Positions 26,158 through 34,847 of a DNA stretch of 64,000 bases are shown here, piece after piece. Made by a program: the position numbers and the translations under genes. Positions within the stretch are counted from its first letter, which is position 1. Every line of letters begins with the position of its first letter. Source of the DNA: Acinetobacter sp. CS-2 (GTDB lineage: Bacteria; Pseudomonadota; Gammaproteobacteria; Pseudomonadales; Moraxellaceae); assembly GCF_016599715.1 (NCBI RefSeq), contig NZ_CP067019.1:2852001-2916000 (forward strand), read 5' to 3'. The notes below the pieces were generated by a model. The model was not told the origin of the DNA. It did no database searches and saw only the letters and a program-made list of their open reading frames with translations.

Positions 26158-27387
26158 TCAAAATACCCCCTGCTCCACCCGTTCTTTTAAAATTTGTTTG
26201 AGTATAGTGCGCGGAAAACTAAACCACAGCGCAATCAAAATAAAACAGGCCACGCTATAGGCCAAATAATGGTAGTGTTCATACATCATCCGAACCAGTT
26301 CAATAATGATAAAGAAGCTGAACATCAACAGCATCGAAACCGCAGCTGCAACAGTCCCTTTGGAAACTTCCGATGACATCAGCGCAAAACGATACAGCAC
26401 GGAAAAACTGATGCCTTCACCAAAGCTAATCAAGGTCATGCCCGCAATTAAGCACCAGATCAGATAATCCTGCCAGATCACTCCAGCCAGTAAAACCACA
26501 GTTCCGAGCAGCATAATCGGCAAGCCCATCAGTACCGATTTACCCAAAGCCAGTTTGTCGATAATTTTAATCAGCACCACATTCCCGACAATCAATCCAC
26601 CCAATACAGGAAACTGTGCCAAGCCGTATTGCATGCTGCTAAAACCCAGTTCTTCCACCAGCATGATCGGTGATAGTGCAATCCACAGCATCAACGGCAT
26701 ACTGACCATTGGCAAGGCCAAAGTCATGATTAAAAATCGTTTGTTTTTATAGACCTGTTTAAAGTCATCCAGAATGTAACTGAATGGTTGTTTTGGAATG
26801 CTCAGCTTTGTATCCGGCATTTTGGCTTTCAGTCCAAACCAGCTTAAAAAGGCTAAAAATGCGATACCAATAAAACCCCAATGCCATGACACGTGATCAA
26901 TCAGGAATGCACCAATCACGGGACCGAGTAAGGGTGCAAGCAGGGAAATATTCGCCATCAGCGCCATAACTTTAATGGCATCGCGTTCTGCAAAAGTTTC
27001 CTGAATAGCGGCATAACCGACTGCGGAAATAACGGTTAAGCCTATACCCTGTAAAAAGCGTAGTGCTAAAAAGCTTTCAATATTTTTCGTCAGTAAAATT
27101 AGCAAGCAGCACAGTACAAAGAACAGTACCCCTGCGAGCAGCACTTTTTTTCGTCCCAAACGGTCGGACAATGGTCCGAGCAACCATGCCACACATGCCC
27201 CACCGAGCAGATAAAACGACATGGAAGATGGTGCCCATGAACTGCTTACGCCAAAGTCTTTGGTAATGGCGAGCATGGCAGGCTGAACCAGGTCATTGCC
27301 GATATAGACGGAAAACTCAAACAGCACCAATGCCAATGGAAACATTAGCGTGGCACGGTTTAAGGTGGTAGTTTGAACGTTTTGCAT
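26158..27387 (-). CDS. craA: MFS multidrug transporter, CraA-like
   Basis: A 409-residue major facilitator with twelve hydrophobic segments and H+-antiport signatures: motif A in GPLSDRLGRKKVLLAG and motif C in LLAPLLGPVIGAFLIDH. The N-terminus (LMFPLALVLFEFSVYIGNDLVQPAMLAI) has the acidic residue in the first helix typical of MdfA relatives. The sequence strongly resembles A. baumannii CraA (chloramphenicol exporter) as I remember it. It stands alone with a terminator on each side. Overexpression rather than presence matters for resistance; I see no IS at its promoter. Confidence 0.9.
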   Translation of the reverse strand: MQNVQTTTLNRATLMFPLALVLFEFSVYIGNDLVQPAMLAITKDFGVSSSWAPSSMSFYLLGGACVAWLLGPLSDRLGRKKVLLAGVLFFVLCCLLILLTKNIESFLALRFLQGIGLTVISAVGYAAIQETFAERDAIKVMALMANISLLAPLLGPVIGAFLIDHVSWHWGFIGIAFLAFLSWFGLKAKMPDTKLSIPKQPFSYILDDFKQVYKNKRFLIMTLALPMVSMPLMLWIALSPIMLVEELGFSSMQYGLAQFPVLGGLIVGNVVLIKIIDKLALGKSVLMGLPIMLLGTVVLLAGVIWQDYLIWCLIAGMTLISFGEGISFSVLYRFALMSSEVSKGTVAAAVSMLLMFSFFIIIELVRMMYEHYHYLAYSVACFILIALWFSFPRTILKQILKERVEQGVF

Positions 27388-27578
27388 TGTTTTTCTACAT
27401 ATATTTTAGGCTTGTAGAGCTACGCACTATTTTTAGGGAGAGAAGCGTCAGCCCAATGGCAAGCATTGAGTGTTTAAATTAAAGTTTGGGAAATGCACTG
27501 GTTATAAGTGATTTAAAACACCGTATTCACAAGGTGTCTAAGAAGATAAAAGTGTTTCATGAAATATATCTGGCTCAA

Positions 27579-27608
27579 ACAAAAACACCTACTTGCTTGA
27601 GTAGGTGT
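27579..27608 (-). terminator. Terminator of the AbiH-family gene
   Basis: Minus-strand hairpin ACACCTACT-CAAGCA-AGTAGGTGT followed by TTTTTG, 31 bases beyond the stop codon at 27639. Confidence 0.8.
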
Positions 27609-27638
27609 AGTTTAGCAGATAGAAAGTTGGGTACAAAA

Positions 27639-29018
27639 TTAGGCTTCGGCTAATTTGGGTAGCTCCACAGGTTCTATATTATTTAATTTAGCTATATCAG
27701 GATTTGGTTCAAATTTAAGCCAACCTTTTTTCATCCATAACTCTACTTTATCTTTCTTCAAAATATGGATTAGGTTCGCCAAAAGATCAAAATTAGCTTG
27801 AGTATCAAAGTAATAAACAATTACTCTAACCTGCTCATCAACTTCAGTATTAAATGAAAAAATTTCGTTAATATAAGTTTCATCAGAAGTATCTAACGAA
27901 TGCCCCCAAATATAAATATTCATTTGATGAATTTCTTTATCTTCCAAAGTAATAGCTTTTCCATTTTTTACAGATTGCCAAAAAGACTTTAGATTTATCG
28001 CATGCCAATTTTCACTTAAAAATTGATAATCTGTATCTTTTAAAAGTTTTTGGTGATATTTAGTAAATCCATAAGCTTTTAATTTTTTTAAGGATTCATT
28101 GTGTAAATCTGAAACACCTAAAACAATATTTTGCTTTTCACCAAAACGTCCATGTAAATAATCTGTTTCAGTCAGTTGATCATAAAACTTTTGATAAGTA
28201 TTCGTATAATTAAAAGAAAAAATCTGATCAGGACTAATCCATTCATTACTTTCAATAGAAAATTTATGTGCTGGAATTAATTGATTAATGACTAATTCAA
28301 TATATAAATTAAATATTTCAATAAACTCTTCTAAGTGTTGATGAATGCTAGTTACAAAATAAGATGGGTTAAATCCATTTTCAATCTTTTCTCCATGACA
28401 AAAAATTTTATTCAAAGAAATTGGCTGCTGTATTGCAGCTTGATTAACAACCGTAAAATTAAAAAAATTTAGAACAACTAAATCCTTTTTTCTTACATTT
28501 AAATTGTCTTGATTCACATTATTTAAATAACGCTTAACTTTTGATTCATCATGAAATGAACTAATTTCAACAATACAGCGGGCTAAAACAATTAAAACTT
28601 CTTCAATTTTTTGTTCAAAATCAATCCATGTTTTTATTTCTTCGACATGATTTTTGAAATATTGATACCAACAATTATTTTTCAGCTTATATTGGAGTTC
28701 TACTATTCTTTCTATAGAAAGAATAATGGACGTTGTGTCATATATTTCTTTAGTTTTACTAACAAATTTTTTATCTCGGCATATAGCAAATAAATCATCA
28801 AAATTCATCTGATACGTTTTTTCATCTACTGCTCTTTTTATTTCTAAAACTTTCAATATTAATTCAGGCAAAGTATTCACAGGATTACTAAAAACATTCT
28901 GAATTGGCTTACCTAAATTCTTTTTTTCTATTGCACCCATTACATCCATAAAATGATCATACTTTGTCGGCAAATAGTGCGACAAATCAAAACCGTTTCC
29001 GACAATCAAAATATTCAT
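27639..29018 (-). CDS. AbiH family phage-defence protein
   Basis: A 459-residue protein starting at ATG 29018 (MNILIVGNGFDLSHYLPTKYDHFMD), the hallmark N-terminus of the AbiH family (Pfam PF14253), single-gene abortive-infection proteins first described in Lactococcus. A second family block, DQIFSFNYTNTYQKFYD...YLHGRFGEKQNIVLGVSD, lies near residues 270-315, and NIYIWGHSLDTSDETYINEIF near residue 395. Mechanism is unknown in the literature. The gene is markedly more AT-rich than its neighbours, suggesting acquisition by transfer. No integrase or IS adjoins it. The RBS is weak and an upstream in-frame ATG at 29054 is possible. Confidence 0.88.
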   Translation of the reverse strand: MNILIVGNGFDLSHYLPTKYDHFMDVMGAIEKKNLGKPIQNVFSNPVNTLPELILKVLEIKRAVDEKTYQMNFDDLFAICRDKKFVSKTKEIYDTTSIILSIERIVELQYKLKNNCWYQYFKNHVEEIKTWIDFEQKIEEVLIVLARCIVEISSFHDESKVKRYLNNVNQDNLNVRKKDLVVLNFFNFTVVNQAAIQQPISLNKIFCHGEKIENGFNPSYFVTSIHQHLEEFIEIFNLYIELVINQLIPAHKFSIESNEWISPDQIFSFNYTNTYQKFYDQLTETDYLHGRFGEKQNIVLGVSDLHNESLKKLKAYGFTKYHQKLLKDTDYQFLSENWHAINLKSFWQSVKNGKAITLEDKEIHQMNIYIWGHSLDTSDETYINEIFSFNTEVDEQVRVIVYYFDTQANFDLLANLIHILKKDKVELWMKKGWLKFEPNPDIAKLNNIEPVELPKLAEA

Positions 29019-29112
29019 TGTTCTTGTATCCCCAAACGCAAAAAAGCGCATCAATCGATACGCTTTTTATGCGGCATAATGGCCGAAATAGCAATCCTGA
29101 ATTAAAAATTCA

Positions 29113-29493
29113 TCAAGGACATTTTGCCGTCTGAAATGCTTTGCTATTTTTACTGCGTTGGCATTGATACTCGGTCTGTGTTCCCGTTTTTTTCCAATTG
29201 CCATTTATATTTTTAAAGCTATAAGTCGTACGGATTGAACGGACTGAATCATCCATTAATCCAGTTTCAGTCACTTTCACCTGTGCTGCTGTAGGTGACT
29301 CGGCGCGGTTAAAATATTGTCGTACATCGACTGTAGTCAGATTTTTATGTAGTTCCGGACGCTCTTTTAATACCTGAGCCATTGGGGTATCAGACGAACC
29401 AATATTCACTTTAGAGGCCAATTTCTTGGTCGTTGCACAACCCGTCGTGATTAAGCCCAAACAAATGATACAGGTAGAGAGTAAACGTAACAT
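29113..29493 (-). CDS. Small lipoprotein of unknown function
   Basis: From ATG 29493 (MLRLLSTCIICLGLITTGCATTKK) the product is 126 residues with a clear lipobox TTGC and a GGGGG-containing ribosome site. The upstream in-frame ATG at 29553 would extend the product by 20 residues and spoil the signal peptide. The mature part contains GSSDTPMAQVLKERPELHKNLTTVDVRQYFNRAESPTAAQVKVTETGLMDDSVRSIRTTYSFKNINGNWKKTGTQTEYQCQR; I do not recognise it. The C-terminal GNWK and C..C pattern suggests a small globular domain with a disulfide. Confidence 0.75.
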   Translation of the reverse strand: MLRLLSTCIICLGLITTGCATTKKLASKVNIGSSDTPMAQVLKERPELHKNLTTVDVRQYFNRAESPTAAQVKVTETGLMDDSVRSIRTTYSFKNINGNWKKTGTQTEYQCQRSKNSKAFQTAKCP

Positions 29494-29604
29494 TGGGAAA
29501 TATCCCCCATAAAAAAAAGACATAGCATCTATGATGCCATGCCTTTTTTTCATACTCGATAACAGTTATGTAGTCATCGGCGCTCAGAACTTACAGGTTA
29601 AATA

Positions 29605-31014
29605 TTAAAGATCGAATAATTTACCCGGGTTCATAATACCGTTTGGATCGAATACCTGTTTCAAGGCTTTCATGTAGCCAATTTCTTCTTCAGAACGGGT
29701 GTAATTGAGGTAAGGTTTTTTGGTCATACCAACACCATGTTCCGCAGAAATCGAACCGTCATATTTTTTCACGGTTTCGAATACGTATTTGTTCACTACT
29801 TGACATTTGGCAAAGAATTCATCTTTAGACAGGTTCTCTGGTTTCAAGATGTTCAAGTGCAAGTTACCATCACCAATATGGCCGAACCAGCAAATTTCAA
29901 AGTCAGGATAATTATCCGCAACAATGGCATCAATTTCTTTAATAAATGCAGGAACATGCGTAATTAATACGGAAATGTCATTTTTGTATGGTGTAAACGG
30001 TGCAATCGATTCAGAAATATCTTCACGTAAACGCCATAAGCTGTGTACCTGTTCCAGGCTTTGGCTCATTACTCCATCGAGCACCCAACCCTGTTCCATG
30101 CAATGCTCAAAAATTTCCATCGCCTTGTCCATAATTGGCTCAAATGGCGCTTCAAATTCAAGCAGTACATAGAATGGACATTCCGTTTCAAACGGACGTT
30201 GTACATGACCATGATCCAGCACTTTTTGCATCGCAAGTTCACCAAAGAACTCAAATGCAGTTAAATCAATTTTCGCCTGGAATGCGTGAAGTACAGGCAT
30301 CACTGCTTCAAAGTCAGGTACACCCAGTACCATCACTTGCAGGTCTTGCGGTTGACGTTCCAGCTTGATTTCAGCTTCAGTCACCAGACCTAAAGTGCCT
30401 TCACCACCAATGAACAAATGTTGTAAGGCATAACCGGTCGCGTTCTTGATCATACCTTTGTTCAGACGCAGGATATCACCCTTACCGGTCACAACGGTCA
30501 GACCCAGCACCCAGTTACGGGTCATGCCGTATTTAATCACTTTAATACCGCCGGCATTGGTGCCGATGTTACCGCCAATTTGTGATGAACCTGAAGACGC
30601 GAAATCTACCGGATAATACATGCCCTGTTCTTCAGCATAGTTTTGTAACTGTTCAGTCACCACACCCGCTTGTACACGCACCATACGGTCTGCCGGGAAG
30701 AATTCCAGAATCTGGTTCATCTTGTCCATGCTGACCACAATTTCACCATTGGCTGCTACTGCACCGGCAGATAAACCGGTACGGCCGCCAGATGGTGTGA
30801 TGGCAATATTGTGTTCATTGGCAAATTTAACAATCGCCTGCACCTGTTCCGTACTTGATGGAAAAACAATGACTGATGGGTTTGGATCGAAATGCTTGGT
30901 GTAGTCTTTGCCCCAGGCATCGAGACTAGCAGCATCAGTTTTAATGCGGTTTTCACCCACAATGGCTGTCAATTGGGTTAATAACTCAGGTGTTAAAGCG
31001 ACTGGAGCATTCAT
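29605..31014 (-). CDS. FAD-linked D-2-hydroxyacid dehydrogenase, probably D-2-hydroxyglutarate dehydrogenase
   Basis: A 469-residue flavoprotein of the GlcD/D-lactate dehydrogenase family, starting at ATG 31014 (MNAPVALTPELLTQL). The FAD-binding part has PSGGRTGLSAGAV, the FASSGSSQIGGNIGTNAGGIKVIKYG block and GEGTLGLVTEAEI. The C-terminal part has the substrate/metal-site FGHIGDGNLHLNI and SAEHGVGMTKK. The family covers glycolate, D-lactate and D-2-hydroxyglutarate oxidation. The divergent serA supports the last: SerA reduces 2-oxoglutarate to D-2-hydroxyglutarate, and a D2HGDH recycles it, a coupling reported for Pseudomonas. Electron acceptor (ETF or quinone) is not evident. Confidence 0.82.
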   Translation of the reverse strand: MNAPVALTPELLTQLTAIVGENRIKTDAASLDAWGKDYTKHFDPNPSVIVFPSSTEQVQAIVKFANEHNIAITPSGGRTGLSAGAVAANGEIVVSMDKMNQILEFFPADRMVRVQAGVVTEQLQNYAEEQGMYYPVDFASSGSSQIGGNIGTNAGGIKVIKYGMTRNWVLGLTVVTGKGDILRLNKGMIKNATGYALQHLFIGGEGTLGLVTEAEIKLERQPQDLQVMVLGVPDFEAVMPVLHAFQAKIDLTAFEFFGELAMQKVLDHGHVQRPFETECPFYVLLEFEAPFEPIMDKAMEIFEHCMEQGWVLDGVMSQSLEQVHSLWRLREDISESIAPFTPYKNDISVLITHVPAFIKEIDAIVADNYPDFEICWFGHIGDGNLHLNILKPENLSKDEFFAKCQVVNKYVFETVKKYDGSISAEHGVGMTKKPYLNYTRSEEEIGYMKALKQVFDPNGIMNPGKLFDL

Positions 31015-31369
31015 CGTTTGCAGACCTAGCAAGAAATATACAAGTGGTGGATGGTCTATAGAGCATTCTTTGCAAAGAGATTTACAAAAAAATAATGTCT
31101 TAGACTGGGTGTGAGCATAAAATCAACACTATAACTGTGATCGATTTCACTACTCGACATTATAAGACATTTTTTACTAAAACCCGGTGAAAATAAGCAT
31201 TTTGACAATCTAGGCTTAAAAATTACAGTTTTAGTTAGACCAAAATCTGTAGTTCCTGACATATGTATGGCAAAAATACCTATAGTCTCGGTCATAAAGG
31301 AAATGTATATAGACCCTTCTCGTATGTTATCATATCGCGACTAAATTTGGCCTTTGTAGCGGAGCCGTA
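31015..31369. other. Divergent promoter region of the D2HGDH-like gene and serA
   Basis: This 355-bp AT-rich spacer separates the two divergent genes. I see candidate sigma-70 elements (TTGACA at 31202 and TATAGT near 31279 on the plus strand) but no clear operator palindrome. No convincing short ORF is present. Confidence 0.4.
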
Positions 31370-32602
31370 ATGAGCCAACATCTTTCACTGCCTAAAGATA
31401 AAATTCGTTTCTTGTTGTTAGAAGGCGTTCATCAAAACGCAATCGACACTTTAAATGCTGCTGGATACACCAACATCGACTATCGTAAAACTGCGCTTGA
31501 GGGTGAAGCGTTGAAAGAAGCGATCAAAGATGCCCACTTCATTGGTATTCGTTCACGTACTCAACTGACTGAAGAAGTATTTGAAGCAGCCAACAAGCTG
31601 ATTGCTGTTGGCTGTTTTTGTATCGGTACCAATCAGGTAAATCTTGATGCTGCGATGGTTCGTGGTATTCCAGTATTTAACGCACCATATTCAAATACCC
31701 GTTCAGTAGCTGAACTGGTACTTGCTGAAGCCATTTTATTGCTTCGTGGCGTACCTGCTAAATCTGCTTCTACTCACCGTGGTGGCTGGAACAAATCTGC
31801 AGTCGGTTCGTTTGAAACTCGTGGTAAAACTTTAGGTATCGTCGGTTACGGTTCAATCGGTTCTCAACTTTCAGTGCTTGCTGAAAGCATGGGTATGAAT
31901 GTCATTTATTATGATGTGGTAACTAAACTTCCTATGGGTAATGCACGCCAAGTCGGTAGCATGGGCGAATTGCTTGCAAATGCAGACGTGGTATCTCTAC
32001 ACGTTCCGGACGTTCCGTCTACACGTAACTTCTTTGGCAAAGACCAATTTGCACAAATGAAAGAAGGTTCGATCTTCATCAATGCTGCACGTGGTACATG
32101 TGTGATCATTGAAGACCTTGCTGATGCGATCAAATCTGGTCACATTGCCGGTGCTGCAGTGGACGTATTCCCTAAAGAACCTAAAGCCAACGGTGAAGAA
32201 TTCGTTTCTCCACTTCGTGGCCTGGACAACGTGATCTTGACCCCTCACGTGGGTGGTTCAACCATGGAAGCGCAAGCGAACATCGGTCTTGAAGTTGCAG
32301 AGAAATTTGTTGCTTACTCAGATAAAGGTATGACGCTTTCTGCTGTGAACTTCCCAGAAATCGCATTGCCATTGACTGAAGGTAAACACCGTTTACTGCA
32401 CATTCACAAAAACATTCCTGGCGTGCTTTCTAAAATCAACAACCTGTTTGCTGAACACGGCATCAACATCTCTGGTCAGTCATTGATGACTAAAGGTGAT
32501 GTCGGTTACCTGGTGATGGACGTAGATGCAACTGCATCTAAAGAAGCACTCGATACACTTCACGAAGTTGAAGGCACAATCCGCGTTCGCGTATTGTTCT
32601 AA
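31370..32602 (+). CDS. serA: D-3-phosphoglycerate dehydrogenase
   Basis: A 410-residue enzyme for the first step of serine synthesis, oxidising 3-phosphoglycerate to 3-phosphohydroxypyruvate with NAD. It has the nucleotide-binding motif VGYGSIGSQLSVLAES near residue 160, the active-site Arg in INAARGTCVI, Glu in DVFPKEP and His in LTPHVGGSTMEAQ. A C-terminal ACT domain (residues about 340-410, LLHIHKNIPGVLSKINNLFAEHGINISGQ) gives serine feedback control. Length fits the E. coli-type enzyme without the intervening domain. The RBS GGAG precedes the ATG. A strong terminator follows. Confidence 0.96.
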   Translation: MSQHLSLPKDKIRFLLLEGVHQNAIDTLNAAGYTNIDYRKTALEGEALKEAIKDAHFIGIRSRTQLTEEVFEAANKLIAVGCFCIGTNQVNLDAAMVRGIPVFNAPYSNTRSVAELVLAEAILLLRGVPAKSASTHRGGWNKSAVGSFETRGKTLGIVGYGSIGSQLSVLAESMGMNVIYYDVVTKLPMGNARQVGSMGELLANADVVSLHVPDVPSTRNFFGKDQFAQMKEGSIFINAARGTCVIIEDLADAIKSGHIAGAAVDVFPKEPKANGEEFVSPLRGLDNVILTPHVGGSTMEAQANIGLEVAEKFVAYSDKGMTLSAVNFPEIALPLTEGKHRLLHIHKNIPGVLSKINNLFAEHGINISGQSLMTKGDVGYLVMDVDATASKEALDTLHEVEGTIRVRVLF

Positions 32603-32615
32603 TTTAAAATTTTCT

Positions 32616-32648
32616 AAAAAACCACAGCATTCATGCTGTGGTTTTTTT
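32616..32648 (+). terminator. Terminator after serA
   Basis: AAAAACCACAGCAT-TC-ATGCTGTGGTTTTTTT, a long perfect stem with T-run, about 14 bases after the stop. Confidence 0.88.
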
Positions 32649-32989
32649 ATTTTTCAAAATTTTTAAAATCTGGCGTTTTATCTATCTCATGCTGTTTGAA
32701 CAAGCCAATTTAGTTTATACCCAGTTTTAAAATCACTCCTGCTGTACAAGCATCGCTGCTCTTGCTGATTACCCTGATCCACTTGCAAAGAACAAAATTG
32801 CAGACAAATTAAAAAATGGATCATTTAAATTCAAATCGATAAAGCAATCCTGCATCCACCAATTATTTTAAATTCAAAGTTATGAATTTAAATTTTCCTC
32901 CAGTAAAAACTTAAAAATTCAGCATGAACCGCTATACTGTGCGCACCTGAAACATGGTCTATTCGACGGACCATCCAACTGCGTGTCTC
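32649..32989 (+). other. AT-rich leader of the rhtA-like gene
   Basis: The 340 bp between the serA terminator and the exporter gene contain no convincing ORF and no strong hairpin. They presumably hold the exporter's promoter; the frame of the exporter is open to 32954 but the better start is at 32990. Confidence 0.4.
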
Positions 32990-33856
32990 ATGCCAAACTC
33001 TCAACTTCTTGCCGTAGTGTTCATGGTTCTGTCCATGATCTCTTATCAAATCAGTGCATCATTTGCCAAACAATTGTTCTTGGTGCTTGACCCATTGACC
33101 GTGACGATTTTAAGGCTGTGTTTTGCTGCGATCATTATTGGGGTCATGTTCCGTTCCTGGAAAATTTTGTCGCGGCTGTCTTTTTTAAAATGGCGCGATT
33201 TGCTGTGTTATAGCGCAGCACTTGGATTCATGAATATCCTGTTCTATATGTCTTTGGGGAAACTGCCTCAAGGCATTGCGGTGGGTCTGGAATTCATCGG
33301 CCCTTTAGGACTGGCTTTACTGTCGATTAAGCAGCGCAGTGACTATATCTGGGTGGGAATGGCCATTTTAGGCATTGCCTTGATGGTGCCATGGGGACAG
33401 ACACAGAGTGCGAATTTTTCGATTTTCGCTGCAGCTTGTGCTCTCGGTGCCGGGCTATGCTGGGCATTTTATATTTATTTTGGTCAAAAGGTGGTGCATC
33501 AGAATATTGGCATGCACGCTTTAACCATTGCTATCAGTTTGTCTGCATTGACGCTATTACCGATTGGACTCTACCACAATGCAGCTGCATTGGTTGAGAC
33601 CCAGTACTGGGGCAAAGCGTTGGCAATCGCAGTACTGGCCACTGCCATTCCCTATGCCCTCGACCTGCAAGCGTTGAAGCATTTAAGCAAACTGAGTTAT
33701 GGCACCTTATCCAGCCTTTCTCCTGCTTTGGCAGCACTCACGGGGCTGCTTTTGCTTGGAGAAAAAATAGGATGGTTACAGTGGATTGCCCTGCTGTGTG
33801 TCATGCTGGCATCGGTTGGCGTGACATTCCGAGCCAGCCAGAAAGTCGAGTCTTGA
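32990..33856 (+). CDS. EamA/DMT family amino-acid exporter, RhtA-like
   Basis: A 288-residue protein with ten hydrophobic segments in two EamA repeats, starting at ATG 32990 (MPNSQLLAVVFMVLSMISYQISASFAKQLF). The pattern GMNILFYMSLGKLPQGIAVGLEFIGPLGLAL and the C-terminal LKHLSKLSYGTLSSLSPALAALTGLLLLGEKIGWLQWIAL match the RhtA subgroup, which exports threonine/homoserine and related metabolites. Its location downstream of serA is suggestive of amino-acid metabolism, but serA ends at a strong terminator, so no operon. The substrate is inferred only. Confidence 0.85.
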   Translation: MPNSQLLAVVFMVLSMISYQISASFAKQLFLVLDPLTVTILRLCFAAIIIGVMFRSWKILSRLSFLKWRDLLCYSAALGFMNILFYMSLGKLPQGIAVGLEFIGPLGLALLSIKQRSDYIWVGMAILGIALMVPWGQTQSANFSIFAAACALGAGLCWAFYIYFGQKVVHQNIGMHALTIAISLSALTLLPIGLYHNAAALVETQYWGKALAIAVLATAIPYALDLQALKHLSKLSYGTLSSLSPALAALTGLLLLGEKIGWLQWIALLCVMLASVGVTFRASQKVES

Positions 33857-33869
33857 AATAATTAATTCC

Positions 33870-34185
33870 AAAAAAAGATGGCACTAACGCCACTGCTGTC
33901 CCATAGTTGAATTCTAGGTGTTAGATTTGTGAGTGTGGCAAGGATGCCACACATTCCCCATCACGACAGGAAGTCGTGTATGGGGAATAAAGACTTTTGC
34001 CTACTTTTGGTCTGTCAAAAGTAGGGTTAAGCCTACACAAAGTGACTTAAACTTTTAGAGAAAAGACAAGGCTGTGAAAAAAATAAATACCAAATGCTTA
34101 AATGCCAAATATCATCCTATTGATTTGGTGCGGAAATAAAATTCAAATTATGGGACAGCAATGACACTAACGCCATCTTTTTTAT
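33870..34185. repeat. Hairpin-rich inverted-repeat module (MITE- or REP-like)
   Basis: About 316 bp with long imperfect inverted arms at 33870-33914 and 34139-34184, sharing AAAAAAGATGGC and TGCTGTCCCATA; between these the short block ACTAACGCC appears in the same orientation in both arms. Inside are three strong hairpins: GTGTGGCA/TGCCACAC (33933-33952), ATTCCCCAT-CACGAC/GTCGTG-ATGGGGAAT (33953-33988, one bulge) and CCTACTTTT/AAAAGTAGG (34000-34025). There is no ORF. The structure suggests a non-autonomous repeat element or a structured RNA; it is not explained by the adjoining genes. Confidence 0.65.
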
Positions 34186-34207
34186 CCTGCAATTTTGAAT
34201 TTAAATT

Positions 34208-34675
34208 TTAGTTTTTTACCAGCATATCTTTTTTCATTTCTTTATAACGCCGATATTCATTCTTGTACTGCACTGCTAAAGCTGTTTTCTGTTCCTCTTC
34301 CAGAATTTTTCCGGCCTGTTGAAAAAAGCCGTGTTCTTCCTCTTTCAAATGATGATGGACCTTTTCAGAAAGCTTTTTGGCTAACGCAATCCAGCCGGGA
34401 TTGCTGAAATCTATTTCACTCAGCTCTTCAATCATCTCATCCATTTCATGATGTTCGGCCAAAGCATGACGGGTAATATTCAGTCCAGAATCTGTCATCA
34501 TGAGTGGAATATAAAAATAACGGTCTTCAGCCGTTTCATGTGCAAATAATTCATTCTTTAGTTGTTGGAATAATTCATAGCGTTCTGGTGAATCTCCAGA
34601 AGTTTGCAGTAATCTTTCTGAAAGATCACGCTGGATTTCATGACTTTCCCTTAATGCTTCAAAAATGGTCATCAT
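34208..34675 (-). CDS. Hemerythrin HHE domain protein
   Basis: A 155-residue all-helical protein with the hemerythrin-like metal-ligand pattern: His in LRESHEIQRDL, His and Glu in LFAHETAEDRYFY, His in ALAEHHEMDEMIEEL and His and Glu in KVHHHLKEEEHGFF. Such proteins bind a di-iron site and act in O2, NO or iron stress responses. Length is normal for a single-domain member. Two ATGs at the start (34675, 34672) are equivalent. The neighbouring TSUP gene on the same strand is upstream but about 115 bp away with no obvious link. Confidence 0.9.
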   Translation of the reverse strand: MMTIFEALRESHEIQRDLSERLLQTSGDSPERYELFQQLKNELFAHETAEDRYFYIPLMMTDSGLNITRHALAEHHEMDEMIEELSEIDFSNPGWIALAKKLSEKVHHHLKEEEHGFFQQAGKILEEEQKTALAVQYKNEYRRYKEMKKDMLVKN

Positions 34676-34763
34676 GTAATTTTTCTCCTGTTTTTATCAT
34701 GCCTTTAATCCAGCATAGAGTGGAATGGGCAAATATTCAGGAACTTTTATAAGGAGAATTTGT

Positions 34764-34847
34764 ATGAAAAATTTTAATGTCGAGAATGATTTATGGAAAA
34801 AAGGTCTGATATCCCAAACGAACAATCAGGATACTGACCAAAATTAA
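34764..34847 (+). CDS. Possible 27-residue small ORF with strong RBS
   Basis: AAGGAGAA lies 6-8 bases before ATG 34764, a near-ideal ribosome site, followed by a 27-codon frame (MKNFNVENDLWKKGLISQTNN...) that ends within the opposite-strand TSUP gene. The product is hydrophilic and unrecognised. It could be a microprotein or the stub of a gene cut off by rearrangement. The evidence is the RBS only. Confidence 0.25.
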   Translation: MKNFNVENDLWKKGLISQTNNQDTDQN

